From: Candidatus Sulfopaludibacter sp. SbA3 | GTDB taxonomy: Bacteria; Acidobacteriota; Terriglobia; Bryobacterales; Bryobacteraceae | Reading direction: 5' to 3' | Length of the DNA stretch: 64,000 bases | Assembly: GCA_945890485.1 (NCBI GenBank) | Contig: CAMDCN010000016.1 | Span: 102,503-166,502, forward strand | Shown: one piece after another, positions 43,918-51,221 of the stretch | Layout of the letters: the number at the start of each line of letters is the position of its first letter | How positions within the stretch are numbered: the stretch's first letter is position 1 | The notes under the pieces: generated by a model | Seen by the model: the letters and a program-made list of their open reading frames with translations, nothing else | Database searches by the model: none | What the model was told of the DNA's origin: nothing | Position numbers and translations under genes: made by a program

Positions 43918-44676
43918 ATGAAGTTACTATCTGTAGTCACAGCCACCTTCTGTCTCGGAATGCTGGGTGATGCTCTGGCGCCTCGTGCCGAGGCTGCCGC
44001 CTGGAATCGGAAGACCAAGGTGACCTTTAGCGCTCCGGTGGAGATCCCCGGCGTCCACGCGCGCGGCTGGGGCGTCCTCCCCGCCGGAACCTATTGGTTC
44101 AAGATCCTCGACTCCCAATCTGACCGTCACATCGTCCAGATCTTTAGTGAAGACGAAAAGACGGTTTACGCCACGGTGCTTGCCATCCCCAACTTCCGCC
44201 TGCGGGCCACCGACAAGACGGTGATCAGCTTCTCGGAACGCCCGGCCGGCCAGCCGGAGGCGTTGCATGCCTGGTTTTATCCGGGCCGCCAGTGGGGCGA
44301 GGAGTTTGTATACCCGAAGGCCAGGGCGATCGAACTGGCCAAACTGACCAACCGTCCGGTCCTCTTTACTCCCACGGAACTGCCGGTGGAAGTCGCGGAG
44401 CCCATTCGCTCGGCCGCGGCGCCGGTAGTGATCGAACTGAAGCGGGCGCCGATCATGGCGGTTAACCCGGCCGGTGAGGAAGTGCAGCTCGCCCAAGTCA
44501 TAACTCCCCCTCCAGCGGCTGAATTGCAGGAGACGGACGAAGTGGTCCCGGCCACACAGGTGGCACCGGCCACTTTGCCGGCAACGGCCAGCCCACTTCC
44601 CTTTATCGGTCTCCTGGGACTGGTAAGCCTAGGCGCCGGTTTCGGGGTCCTCGCGGTTCGTCGTCGCCTCTCGTAA
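43918..44676 (+). CDS. Secreted protein with LPATA sortase sorting signal
   Basis: 252 residues. Signal peptide: MKLLSVVTATFCLGMLGDAL with a following AEAAA cleavage region. A beta-rich domain (about 30-130; FSAPVEIPGVHARGWGVLPA, then GTYWFKIL) precedes a Pro/Glu-rich stalk (about 150-218). The C-terminus has the three-part sorting signal: LPATA (220-224), a hydrophobic stretch PLPFIGLLGLVSLGAGFGVL, and a basic tail RRRLS. LPxTA signals are typical of class D sortases, and a class-D-like sortase is encoded 2.6 kb downstream on the same strand. The open frame extends upstream, but AAGGA before ATG 43918 and the signal peptide fix the start. I propose it is the sortase substrate. Confidence 0.82.
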   Translation: MKLLSVVTATFCLGMLGDALAPRAEAAAWNRKTKVTFSAPVEIPGVHARGWGVLPAGTYWFKILDSQSDRHIVQIFSEDEKTVYATVLAIPNFRLRATDKTVISFSERPAGQPEALHAWFYPGRQWGEEFVYPKARAIELAKLTNRPVLFTPTELPVEVAEPIRSAAAPVVIELKRAPIMAVNPAGEEVQLAQVITPPPAAELQETDEVVPATQVAPATLPATASPLPFIGLLGLVSLGAGFGVLAVRRRLS

Positions 44677-44703
44677 CTCGCTCCATCCGTTCGGCGCAGT
44701 CCA

Positions 44704-46434
44704 ATGAAAAAGCGATCCATCTCGTCGTCCCCTTCCGCTTCTCCGGAGAAGCGGCGGGGGGGCGCCGCCTACAAAACCAAAGCTCGCGGACTGGCCATAC
44801 TCAACGCTCCGGCCATGAACAAGGGCACCGCCTTTTCCGCGGATGAGCGTAGATCCCTCGACCTCACCGGCCTGCTGCCGCCCGAGATCACCACCCTGGC
44901 CATGCAGGTGAAGCGGGCCTACTTGCAGTACGACCGGCTCGCTGACCGGGTTACCAAGAACATCTATTTGACCGCCTTGCACGATCGCAATGAGGTCCTT
45001 TTCTATCGCCTGTTCTCCGAGCATCTGCGGGAGATGATCCCCATCGTCAACGATCTTACGGTTGGCCGGGCCATGGAACAGTATCACCACGAAAGCCGTC
45101 GGCCCCGCGGTATCTATCTCTCCATCAATCACATCGATTCCATGGCGGAGTCGTTTGCCAACTTCTGCGCCGGACCCGGCGACGTAGACCTGATCCTCGC
45201 CACCGATGCCGAAAACATCCTGGGGATCGGAGACTGGGGAATCGGCGGGATCGAGATTTCGATCGGCAAGTTGGCGATCTATACGGCCGCTGGCGGTGTC
45301 GATCCAACGCGCGCTATCCCTGTAATGCTCGATGTCGGCACGAATCGTCAGGAGCTTCTTGATGATCCGCTGTACGTTGGGAACCGTCACCCGCGCATCC
45401 ATGGAAAGCAGTACGACGATTTCATTGATGCTTACGTCACTACGGTCCGCCGGCTTTTCCCCAATGCTGTTCTGCAATGGGAAGACTTCGCGCCCGGCAA
45501 TGGGCGCCGGATTCTATCGAATTACCGCGAGCAGTTTTGTACGTTCAATGACGACATGCAAGGCACCGGGGCCATCACCCTGGCCGCCACCATCTCCGCC
45601 ATCCGAATCTGTGGCACTCCCTTGCGAAAGCAACGAGTCGTCGTCTTCGGCGCAGGAACGGCTGGGGTTGGCGTTGCCGACCAACTTTGTCAAAGCATGA
45701 TCCGCGACGGACTCACGCGCGCCGAAGCGGTCTCCCAGTTCTGGCTGGTGGACCGCCAGGGACTTCTCACCGAGGAGATGTCTGGCGACCTGCCAGACTT
45801 TCAATCCCCGTACGCGCGCCCCACTGCGGAAACCAGGCGTTGGAAGCGTGATGACGCTGGGGTCGGTCTTGCCGAAGTGATTCATCGGGTCCGGCCCACC
45901 ATCCTGATCGGAGCCTCGGCCGCCAGTGGCAGCTTCACCGAGCCGATGATCCGCGAGATGGCGGCCCATACGGAGCGGCCCATCATTATCTTGCTGTCCA
46001 TGCCCGCCTCGAGCGCGGAGGCGAGCCCATCCGAGCTCCTGGCTTGGACGGATGGCCGCGTCCTGATGGCTACCGGTAGCGCCACTCAGCCCGAGACCTA
46101 CAAAGGCGCCACCTATGTCATTGCGCAAACCAACAACGCCTTGCTATATCCCGGCCTCGTCCTGGGCGCGATCCTCTCCCGGGCCCGCTTCATGACCGAC
46201 GGCATGTTTGCCGCTGCGGCCTCCGCTGTTTCCAGCCTCGTTACGGTTCGCCAAACCGGCGCTTCGCTGCTGCCTCAGATTGAGGATTTGCGGGCCGTTT
46301 CTGTTACCGTCGCCGCCGCCGTGGCCGATGCGGCGCAGGGAGAAGGTGTGGCCGGGGCCCAATTTGAGGACGTCGCCTCTTATGTGCAGGATGCCATGTG
46401 GCAGCCTGAGTACCGCCGGATTCAGGCTACCTGA
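44704..46434 (+). CDS. Divergent NAD(P)-dependent malic enzyme homologue
   Basis: 576 residues with both malic-enzyme domains. The N-domain metal ligands LQWEDFA (Glu260, Asp261) and CTFNDDMQGT (Asp283-284) and the base Lys189 (SIGKLAIYTA) are kept. The Rossmann motif VVVFGAGTAGVGVADQL and NNALLYPGLVLGAILSRARF follow. Differences: the proton-donor Tyr motif YTPTVG reads NDLTVG (Asn116); the malate-binding Arg of TDGERILG reads TDAENILG (Asn171); and SNPT is SMPA. Similar changes occur, as I recall, in some bacterial subfamilies, so activity may be altered rather than lost. It starts 27 bases after the LPATA gene and ends one base before the VWFA gene. Why it sits in a sortase run is unclear. 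Confidence 0.85.
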   Translation: MKKRSISSSPSASPEKRRGGAAYKTKARGLAILNAPAMNKGTAFSADERRSLDLTGLLPPEITTLAMQVKRAYLQYDRLADRVTKNIYLTALHDRNEVLFYRLFSEHLREMIPIVNDLTVGRAMEQYHHESRRPRGIYLSINHIDSMAESFANFCAGPGDVDLILATDAENILGIGDWGIGGIEISIGKLAIYTAAGGVDPTRAIPVMLDVGTNRQELLDDPLYVGNRHPRIHGKQYDDFIDAYVTTVRRLFPNAVLQWEDFAPGNGRRILSNYREQFCTFNDDMQGTGAITLAATISAIRICGTPLRKQRVVVFGAGTAGVGVADQLCQSMIRDGLTRAEAVSQFWLVDRQGLLTEEMSGDLPDFQSPYARPTAETRRWKRDDAGVGLAEVIHRVRPTILIGASAASGSFTEPMIREMAAHTERPIIILLSMPASSAEASPSELLAWTDGRVLMATGSATQPETYKGATYVIAQTNNALLYPGLVLGAILSRARFMTDGMFAAAASAVSSLVTVRQTGASLLPQIEDLRAVSVTVAAAVADAAQGEGVAGAQFEDVASYVQDAMWQPEYRRIQAT

Positions 46435-46435
46435 C

Positions 46436-47314
46436 ATGCGTACGCTGGCCCTACTTGCGTTCTCGGCCGGATGCCTCCGGGTACAGGCGGAGCCGCAAAT
46501 TTCGGTAACGGTGAACATGGTGGTCCTCCACGCCTCCGTCACCAGTCCCGCAGGCGCCGCCGTCACCGGCCTCACCGCCACGGACTTCAAGGTCTATGAG
46601 GATAAAACGCTCCAGACGCTTCGTCTGTTCCGCCATGACGACCTGCCCTTGAGCGTTGGCCTGGTGGTGGACCATTCTGGCAGTACGCGCTCCAAGCTGG
46701 CCGACGTCGTCTCGGCGGCGCGAAAGTTTGTGCAATCCAGCAGCACGGAAGACGAGATGTTCGTTGTAAACTTCAATGATTTCCCGTCGTTCGGCCTGCC
46801 TGCCGCTACTCCGTTCAGCCATGACTCGGAAGAACTCGCCCGTGCCGTGGCGAACACTCCCGCCGAGGGCATGACGGCGCTCTATGACGCTATCTTCCTC
46901 GCTCTCGGCCGGCTCCAAAACGGCACCCGCGACAAAAAGGTTCTCGTCATTTTTAGTGACGGCGCCGACAACGCCAGCACCCACAAGCTTGCCGAGATCC
47001 TGCAACTCGCCGAGCGCTCCAACGTCATGCTCTACACGATCGGCCTATTCGACCTCGCCGATCCCGACCGCAACCCCGGCGTCCTTCGGCGCCTTGCCCA
47101 CGCCTCCGGTGGCGATGCCTACTTTCCCAAGCGCCTCACCGAACTCAACGACGTCTGCGAGCGAATCGCCCGCGATTTGAGGAATCAGTACACCCTCGGG
47201 TATCTCTCCTCGAGCGTCGCCCCTCCCGGCGTTTTTCGCCGTATCCGGGTTGTAGCCGGCAAGAATTCCATTCGTACCCGCCCCGGCTACACGCTCACCC
47301 AGGGAACGCCATGA
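46436..47314 (+). CDS. VWFA-domain secreted protein (acidobacterial VWFA-related)
   Basis: About 292 residues. After a signal peptide (MRTLALLAFSAGCLRVQA) comes a short beta domain (VNMVVLHASVTSPAGAAVTG, LTATDFKVYED), then a von Willebrand A domain with MIDAS motif VDHSGSTRSK (DxSxS), the Thr in AEGMTALYDAI, and the Asp in VLVIFSDGADN. This is the acidobacterial VWFA-related arrangement (TIGR03436-like). It probably binds a protein or matrix ligand through a metal. No sorting signal is seen at its C-terminus. The gene starts one base after the malic enzyme stop and overlaps the sortase gene by four bases (ATGA). Confidence 0.88.
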   Translation: MRTLALLAFSAGCLRVQAEPQISVTVNMVVLHASVTSPAGAAVTGLTATDFKVYEDKTLQTLRLFRHDDLPLSVGLVVDHSGSTRSKLADVVSAARKFVQSSSTEDEMFVVNFNDFPSFGLPAATPFSHDSEELARAVANTPAEGMTALYDAIFLALGRLQNGTRDKKVLVIFSDGADNASTHKLAEILQLAERSNVMLYTIGLFDLADPDRNPGVLRRLAHASGGDAYFPKRLTELNDVCERIARDLRNQYTLGYLSSSVAPPGVFRRIRVVAGKNSIRTRPGYTLTQGTP

Positions 47315-47931
47315 TCTTCTCCCTCGCCCTGCTTCGGGTAGCGCAGCATTGCCTGTTCGGTCTCGCCACCGCTTTACTCGCCTACTACGGCTATAGCCTG
47401 GTCGAAACCGCCTCGTTTCAAGATCGCCAGGAGGCGCGTTTTGCCCGCCTGATGGAAGGCCCGCCGACGGCAAACGCCGCTCCGGCGGCAGCCCGCACGC
47501 TGATGGGCCGGCTTCAAATTCCCCGCCTCCATGTCTCAGCCATCATCGTGGCCGGCACGGCCGAGCAGGATCTGAAGCTCGGCATCGGGCATATCGAAGG
47601 AACCAGCATGCCTGGCACCCCTGGGAACATCGGCCTCGCCGGTCATCGCGACACCTTCTTCCGTCCCCTGCGCAATATCCGCTTGCAGGACCAGATTCAG
47701 CTCACCACACTCGAGGGCGAGTTCACCTATCGCGTCACCTCCACTCAGATCGTTCCTCCCACGAAAGTCGAAGTCCTCAGTCCAGGCAACGGCGAGGAAC
47801 TCACTCTCGTCACTTGCTACCCGTTTTTTATCCTGGGCACCGCGCCGGACCGGTTTATCGTCCGGGCGGCCCGGGTTCACCAATCGGCCACAACTCGGAA
47901 GGCGGCTTCGTTTGAGCAAAATTACCGTTGA
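47311..47931 (+). CDS. Class-D-like sortase
   Basis: 206 residues with an N-terminal TM anchor (about 8-30). Sortase motifs: RLQIPRLHVSAIIVAGTAEQ, GHIEGTSMPGTPGNIGLAGH (His112 of AGHRDTFF), TLVTCYPFF with catalytic Cys169, and APDRFIV with Arg181. The TLVTCYPF sequence is characteristic of class D sortases, which cut LPxTA/LPNTA signals between Thr and Ala. In Gram-positives the target is peptidoglycan; in a diderm cell the acceptor is unknown. The ATG overlaps the VWFA gene, and the next gene starts inside its last codons. The substrate candidate is the LPATA protein at 43918. Confidence 0.93.
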   Translation: MIFSLALLRVAQHCLFGLATALLAYYGYSLVETASFQDRQEARFARLMEGPPTANAAPAAARTLMGRLQIPRLHVSAIIVAGTAEQDLKLGIGHIEGTSMPGTPGNIGLAGHRDTFFRPLRNIRLQDQIQLTTLEGEFTYRVTSTQIVPPTKVEVLSPGNGEELTLVTCYPFFILGTAPDRFIVRAARVHQSATTRKAASFEQNYR

Positions 47932-48757
47932 ACATTCGACGCGCTTTGGCTACAGCGCCCCAGTCCTTCTGCCGCCCCATACTTTTCGAGTGCACCCCCG
48001 GACGACCATCGGCCAGCATCTGATCAGCTACCGGCTCGATGTGAATCCTGAGCCGGCCCGGATGGCCGGATGGCTCGATCTGGACGGCAATCAGGTTGTC
48101 TCGGTCTGGTTTGCCGCTCCGGTCTCCCAGTTTGAGTTGCGGACCCGGTTCGCGGTGCAGGTGGCCTCGCGCGAGTCGCCGACCTTCTCGCCGATTGGGC
48201 CGCACCACGGGTTGCCAATGAGCTATCGCCGGCCGGTGAGTGCCGCACTGGCACCCTACCGGATACAAGACAATATTGGTCCGGCGGTGCGAGCGTTCTC
48301 CTCGGCCCTGATTGGCAATGGCGCAGGCCATGCGACCTTGTTTCTCGATGCGCTGAATCGAGAGGTGTTCCAATCCTGCCGCTACATCCAGCCGCACGAG
48401 GGCGCTCCGTGGCATTCCGAGATGACCCTTCGTTTGCGCGAGGGTTCTGCCGGTGATCTGGCGATGTTGTTTTGCGATGCCTGCCGCGCGATGGGCATCG
48501 CGGCCCGCTACGTGAGTGGTTATGACTGCTCTATGCCGCACAAAGCGGATGACGCCATGCGGGCCTGGGCCGAAGCGTATCTTCCGGAGACGGGATGGCG
48601 TGGCTACGATCCTTCCCGTGGTGTTGCGGTCAACAGCACTTATATCGCCGTGGCCGCCGCTGCCGAACCCGAACTCGCCGTTTCCGTCGACGGGCTGTAC
48701 TGTGGAGCGCCCCCGACGGTGCGTCAAGAACGTTTGCGGATAAAGCTGGGCGCCTAG
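47912..48757 (+). CDS. Transglutaminase-fold protein lacking catalytic Cys and His
   Basis: 281 residues. The N-domain (HSTRFGYSAPVLLPPHTFRV) and core match bacterial transglutaminase-like proteins (Bact_transglu_N plus TGc). In the core, the catalytic Cys of 'GVCQDFAHL' is Ala180 (REGSAGDLAMLF) and the catalytic His of 'DASHAWAE' is Arg217 (DDAMRAWAEAYLP); the Asp is kept (Asp233, GYDPSRG). The neighbouring fold residues GIAARYVSGY and LPETGWRGYDP are well conserved, so this is a maintained pseudoenzyme rather than a decayed gene. The start is TTG 47912, 20 bases inside the sortase gene. Its stop shares CTAG with the convergent permease gene. Perhaps a binding partner in surface anchoring. 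Confidence 0.85.
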   Translation: MSKITVEHSTRFGYSAPVLLPPHTFRVHPRTTIGQHLISYRLDVNPEPARMAGWLDLDGNQVVSVWFAAPVSQFELRTRFAVQVASRESPTFSPIGPHHGLPMSYRRPVSAALAPYRIQDNIGPAVRAFSSALIGNGAGHATLFLDALNREVFQSCRYIQPHEGAPWHSEMTLRLREGSAGDLAMLFCDACRAMGIAARYVSGYDCSMPHKADDAMRAWAEAYLPETGWRGYDPSRGVAVNSTYIAVAAAAEPELAVSVDGLYCGAPPTVRQERLRIKLGA

Positions 48758-51165
48758 TCCTGCCGCAACGCCGTCAACGGATCCAACCGCGCTGCCCGCC
48801 GTGCCGGTACCCAGCATGCCGCCAGGCCCGCCGATAGCAACACCGCGGTCACACTCAGATACGTAATGGGATCCTCCGGCGAAACGCCAAACAGCAGACG
48901 CGTCATCAGCCGGCCCGCGAACCATGCCGCCGCCAGCCCAGCCGTCATTCCGATGCCCAACTGCACCAAGCCCCGGCGCATCACATCGCCGATGATGCGT
49001 CCGCTGCTCGCGCCCAACGCCAGCCGGATTCCGATCTCGCGCCTCCGTTGTCCCGTTGCGTGCGCCATCACCGCGTAGATGCCCACGGCTGCCATGCCCA
49101 ACGCGATCAAGCCGAAAATCGCAAACACCGTTCCGAACACGCGCAGGTGCCAACGGCTTCGGGCCATGGTTTCGGCCAACGGTTCCACGTCGAACAACGG
49201 CAGCAGCTCGTCCAGTTGCTGCACTTCGCGCCGCACCGCCCCAGCCAGATTCGCCGGATTGCCGTCGGTTCGCACCATCATCGCGACAAACCCGCTACTC
49301 CCCATACGGTGCGGCCGGTAGATCAGCGGATCCGCTTCGCCCGCCGCCGGGTCCGTCATCCGCACCTCCGGCACCACCCCAACGATCGTCATCCACGCTC
49401 CGGGCTTCTGTTCCGCGTCATAGAATCGCAGCTTCTGACCCAGGGGGCTCTGCCGTGAAAAATGCTTCGCCACGAACTTCCGGCTCACCACCACCGCTTC
49501 GCGGCCCGGCAGCCCGTCGCTTTCGTCGAACTCGCGCCCCTGCGCGATCGGTGTGCCGATTAAGCCGAAGTACCCCGGCCCAATGTCGATCGCCGATGCC
49601 GCCGGTCGACGCTCCGGTTCGGCAATGGGCTGGCCGGCCAGCTCGAAGCGTCGCCCGTCGCCCCCGCCGCCCGGTGTGGTGGTCGCCATGCTTACGCCCG
49701 TCGCGCCCGGCAGCGCGCGGAGCCGGGGCATGAGCTTATCGAAGAACTGCAGCCGGGACTCCGCGGTTGCGTAGCGGCTCTCCGGCAGCGAGACGCGCGC
49801 ATGCAGGATGTGGTCTCCCGCAATGCCCGCGAACTCGTTCTGGGCCGCCCAGAAGCTGCGCACCATCAGCCACGCGCCGCTCAGCAGCACCACCGCCAAG
49901 GCAAATTGCAGCGCTACCAAGCCACCGGAAAAGTAGCCGGAGTTTACGCCACCCGAACTCTTGGCCCCTTCCTGCAGAGCCCGATTCAGGTTGGCTCGCG
50001 CCGCCTGCCAAGCCGGAGCCAACCCAAAGAGAATGCCCACCAAGACGCTCACCAGCGCGAAGTAGGCGAAGACTGTTGCGCTGAATGGAAACGTCACCCA
50101 GTACGGCTTGCCCACGTTAGCCACTGCCCGCTCGAATGCTGTTACGCCCGCCAGCGTCAAGCCCAGGCCCAGCACGCCGCCTGCCACGGAGAGCATCACG
50201 CTCTCCACCAGCAATTGCCGCACAATCTGCCCGCGCGAAGCCCCCAGCGCCAAGCGAATCGCCATCTCCCGCTCCCGGCCTACCGCCCGGCTCAGCAACA
50301 AATTCGCCACATTCGCGCACGCCATCAGAAGTACGAACCCGACCGCCCCCATCATTAGGAGGAACACCAGGCGGATGGGTCCGCCGTTCATCGCCTCGTG
50401 AAACGTACGTACTCCGGCGCCGAAGCCCTTGTGGCTATCCGGAAACTGCTGCTCCAGCCGACGGGCCACCACGGCCAGGTCCGCCTGCGCCGCTGCCTTC
50501 GAAGCGCCCGGCCGTAGCTTGCCGATCATCCGGTATGCCCGGTCGCCCCGATTTCCAGCTCGCTCGTCAGGCTTGGCCGCCATCCACAAATCTTCGTTGG
50601 TGGGGAACTTGAATCCCTCCGGCATGACCCCCACAACCACGGCCGGTTCCCCGTTCGCGCGGATGGTGCGGCCGATCACATTCGGGTCCAATCCGTAGCG
50701 CTCTTTCCACACGCCATAGCCCAGCAGCATCACGTTTTCCGCGCCGGCTCGGCTATCCTCGTCCCGCAGCGCGCGCCCTGCCACGGGTGGCGTTTCGAGC
50801 ATCGCAAACAGGCCGCTGCTAATGCGTCCGCCGCGGTACCGCTCCGGCGGGTTGCCCTGCTCACTCACCGTCACCGCCATGCCGGAGAAGGCCTCCAATC
50901 GCTCGAAAGTATCGGTCGCCTTCTGGAAATCCTTCCAATCGGCGTAAGAGACGTTCACGTTCTCCCGTCCCTGTGCCGGTTGCGAGGCTTGCGCCATCAC
51001 CAGGCGATCCCCGCCCGGAAATGGCAACGGGTTGAACAACACTCCGTTGACGAGCGTGAACACCGTCGTGTTTAGCCCAATACCGAGCGCCAACGTGCCC
51101 ACCACCGCCGCCGTAAACCAAGGCTGTTGTGCGGCCATGCGCAATGCGTATCGAAGGTCCTGCAT
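48754..51165 (-). CDS. Acidobacterial duplicated FtsX/MacB-type permease (ADOP)
   Basis: 803 residues: two FtsX-type four-helix units, each with a periplasmic domain. The start MQDLRYALRMAAQQPWFTAA, then LALGIGLNTTVFTLVNGVLF, is the hallmark of the acidobacterial duplicated orphan permease family (TIGR03434-like). Further motifs are GYGVWKERYGLDPNVIGRTI, MACANVANLLLSRAVGRERE and, near the end, GQRRREIGIRLALGASSGRI. No ATPase gene is adjacent, as is usual for this family; the partner ATPase would be elsewhere. MacB relatives drive export of peptides or lipids, or resistance. It is convergent with the transglutaminase-fold gene (shared CTAG) and divergent from formate-THF ligase. Confidence 0.92.
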   Translation of the reverse strand: MQDLRYALRMAAQQPWFTAAVVGTLALGIGLNTTVFTLVNGVLFNPLPFPGGDRLVMAQASQPAQGRENVNVSYADWKDFQKATDTFERLEAFSGMAVTVSEQGNPPERYRGGRISSGLFAMLETPPVAGRALRDEDSRAGAENVMLLGYGVWKERYGLDPNVIGRTIRANGEPAVVVGVMPEGFKFPTNEDLWMAAKPDERAGNRGDRAYRMIGKLRPGASKAAAQADLAVVARRLEQQFPDSHKGFGAGVRTFHEAMNGGPIRLVFLLMMGAVGFVLLMACANVANLLLSRAVGREREMAIRLALGASRGQIVRQLLVESVMLSVAGGVLGLGLTLAGVTAFERAVANVGKPYWVTFPFSATVFAYFALVSVLVGILFGLAPAWQAARANLNRALQEGAKSSGGVNSGYFSGGLVALQFALAVVLLSGAWLMVRSFWAAQNEFAGIAGDHILHARVSLPESRYATAESRLQFFDKLMPRLRALPGATGVSMATTTPGGGGDGRRFELAGQPIAEPERRPAASAIDIGPGYFGLIGTPIAQGREFDESDGLPGREAVVVSRKFVAKHFSRQSPLGQKLRFYDAEQKPGAWMTIVGVVPEVRMTDPAAGEADPLIYRPHRMGSSGFVAMMVRTDGNPANLAGAVRREVQQLDELLPLFDVEPLAETMARSRWHLRVFGTVFAIFGLIALGMAAVGIYAVMAHATGQRRREIGIRLALGASSGRIIGDVMRRGLVQLGIGMTAGLAAAWFAGRLMTRLLFGVSPEDPITYLSVTAVLLSAGLAACWVPARRAARLDPLTALRQD

Positions 51166-51221
51166 CCTGCAGACTGCTTACGAGTCCCAGCCCTCGAATG
51201 TTCCCGCTATTCTGAATCCTG

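Noticed and set aside
31000..44000. dif site at the GC-skew switch
   Set aside because: No sequence resembling the XerC/XerD 28-mer arms was found by eye in the intergenic regions.
44577..44673. C-terminus of the 43918 protein as a PEP-CTERM signal
   Set aside because: It carries LPATA rather than (V)PEP and a sortase is nearby; the true PEP-CTERM protein is at 40144.
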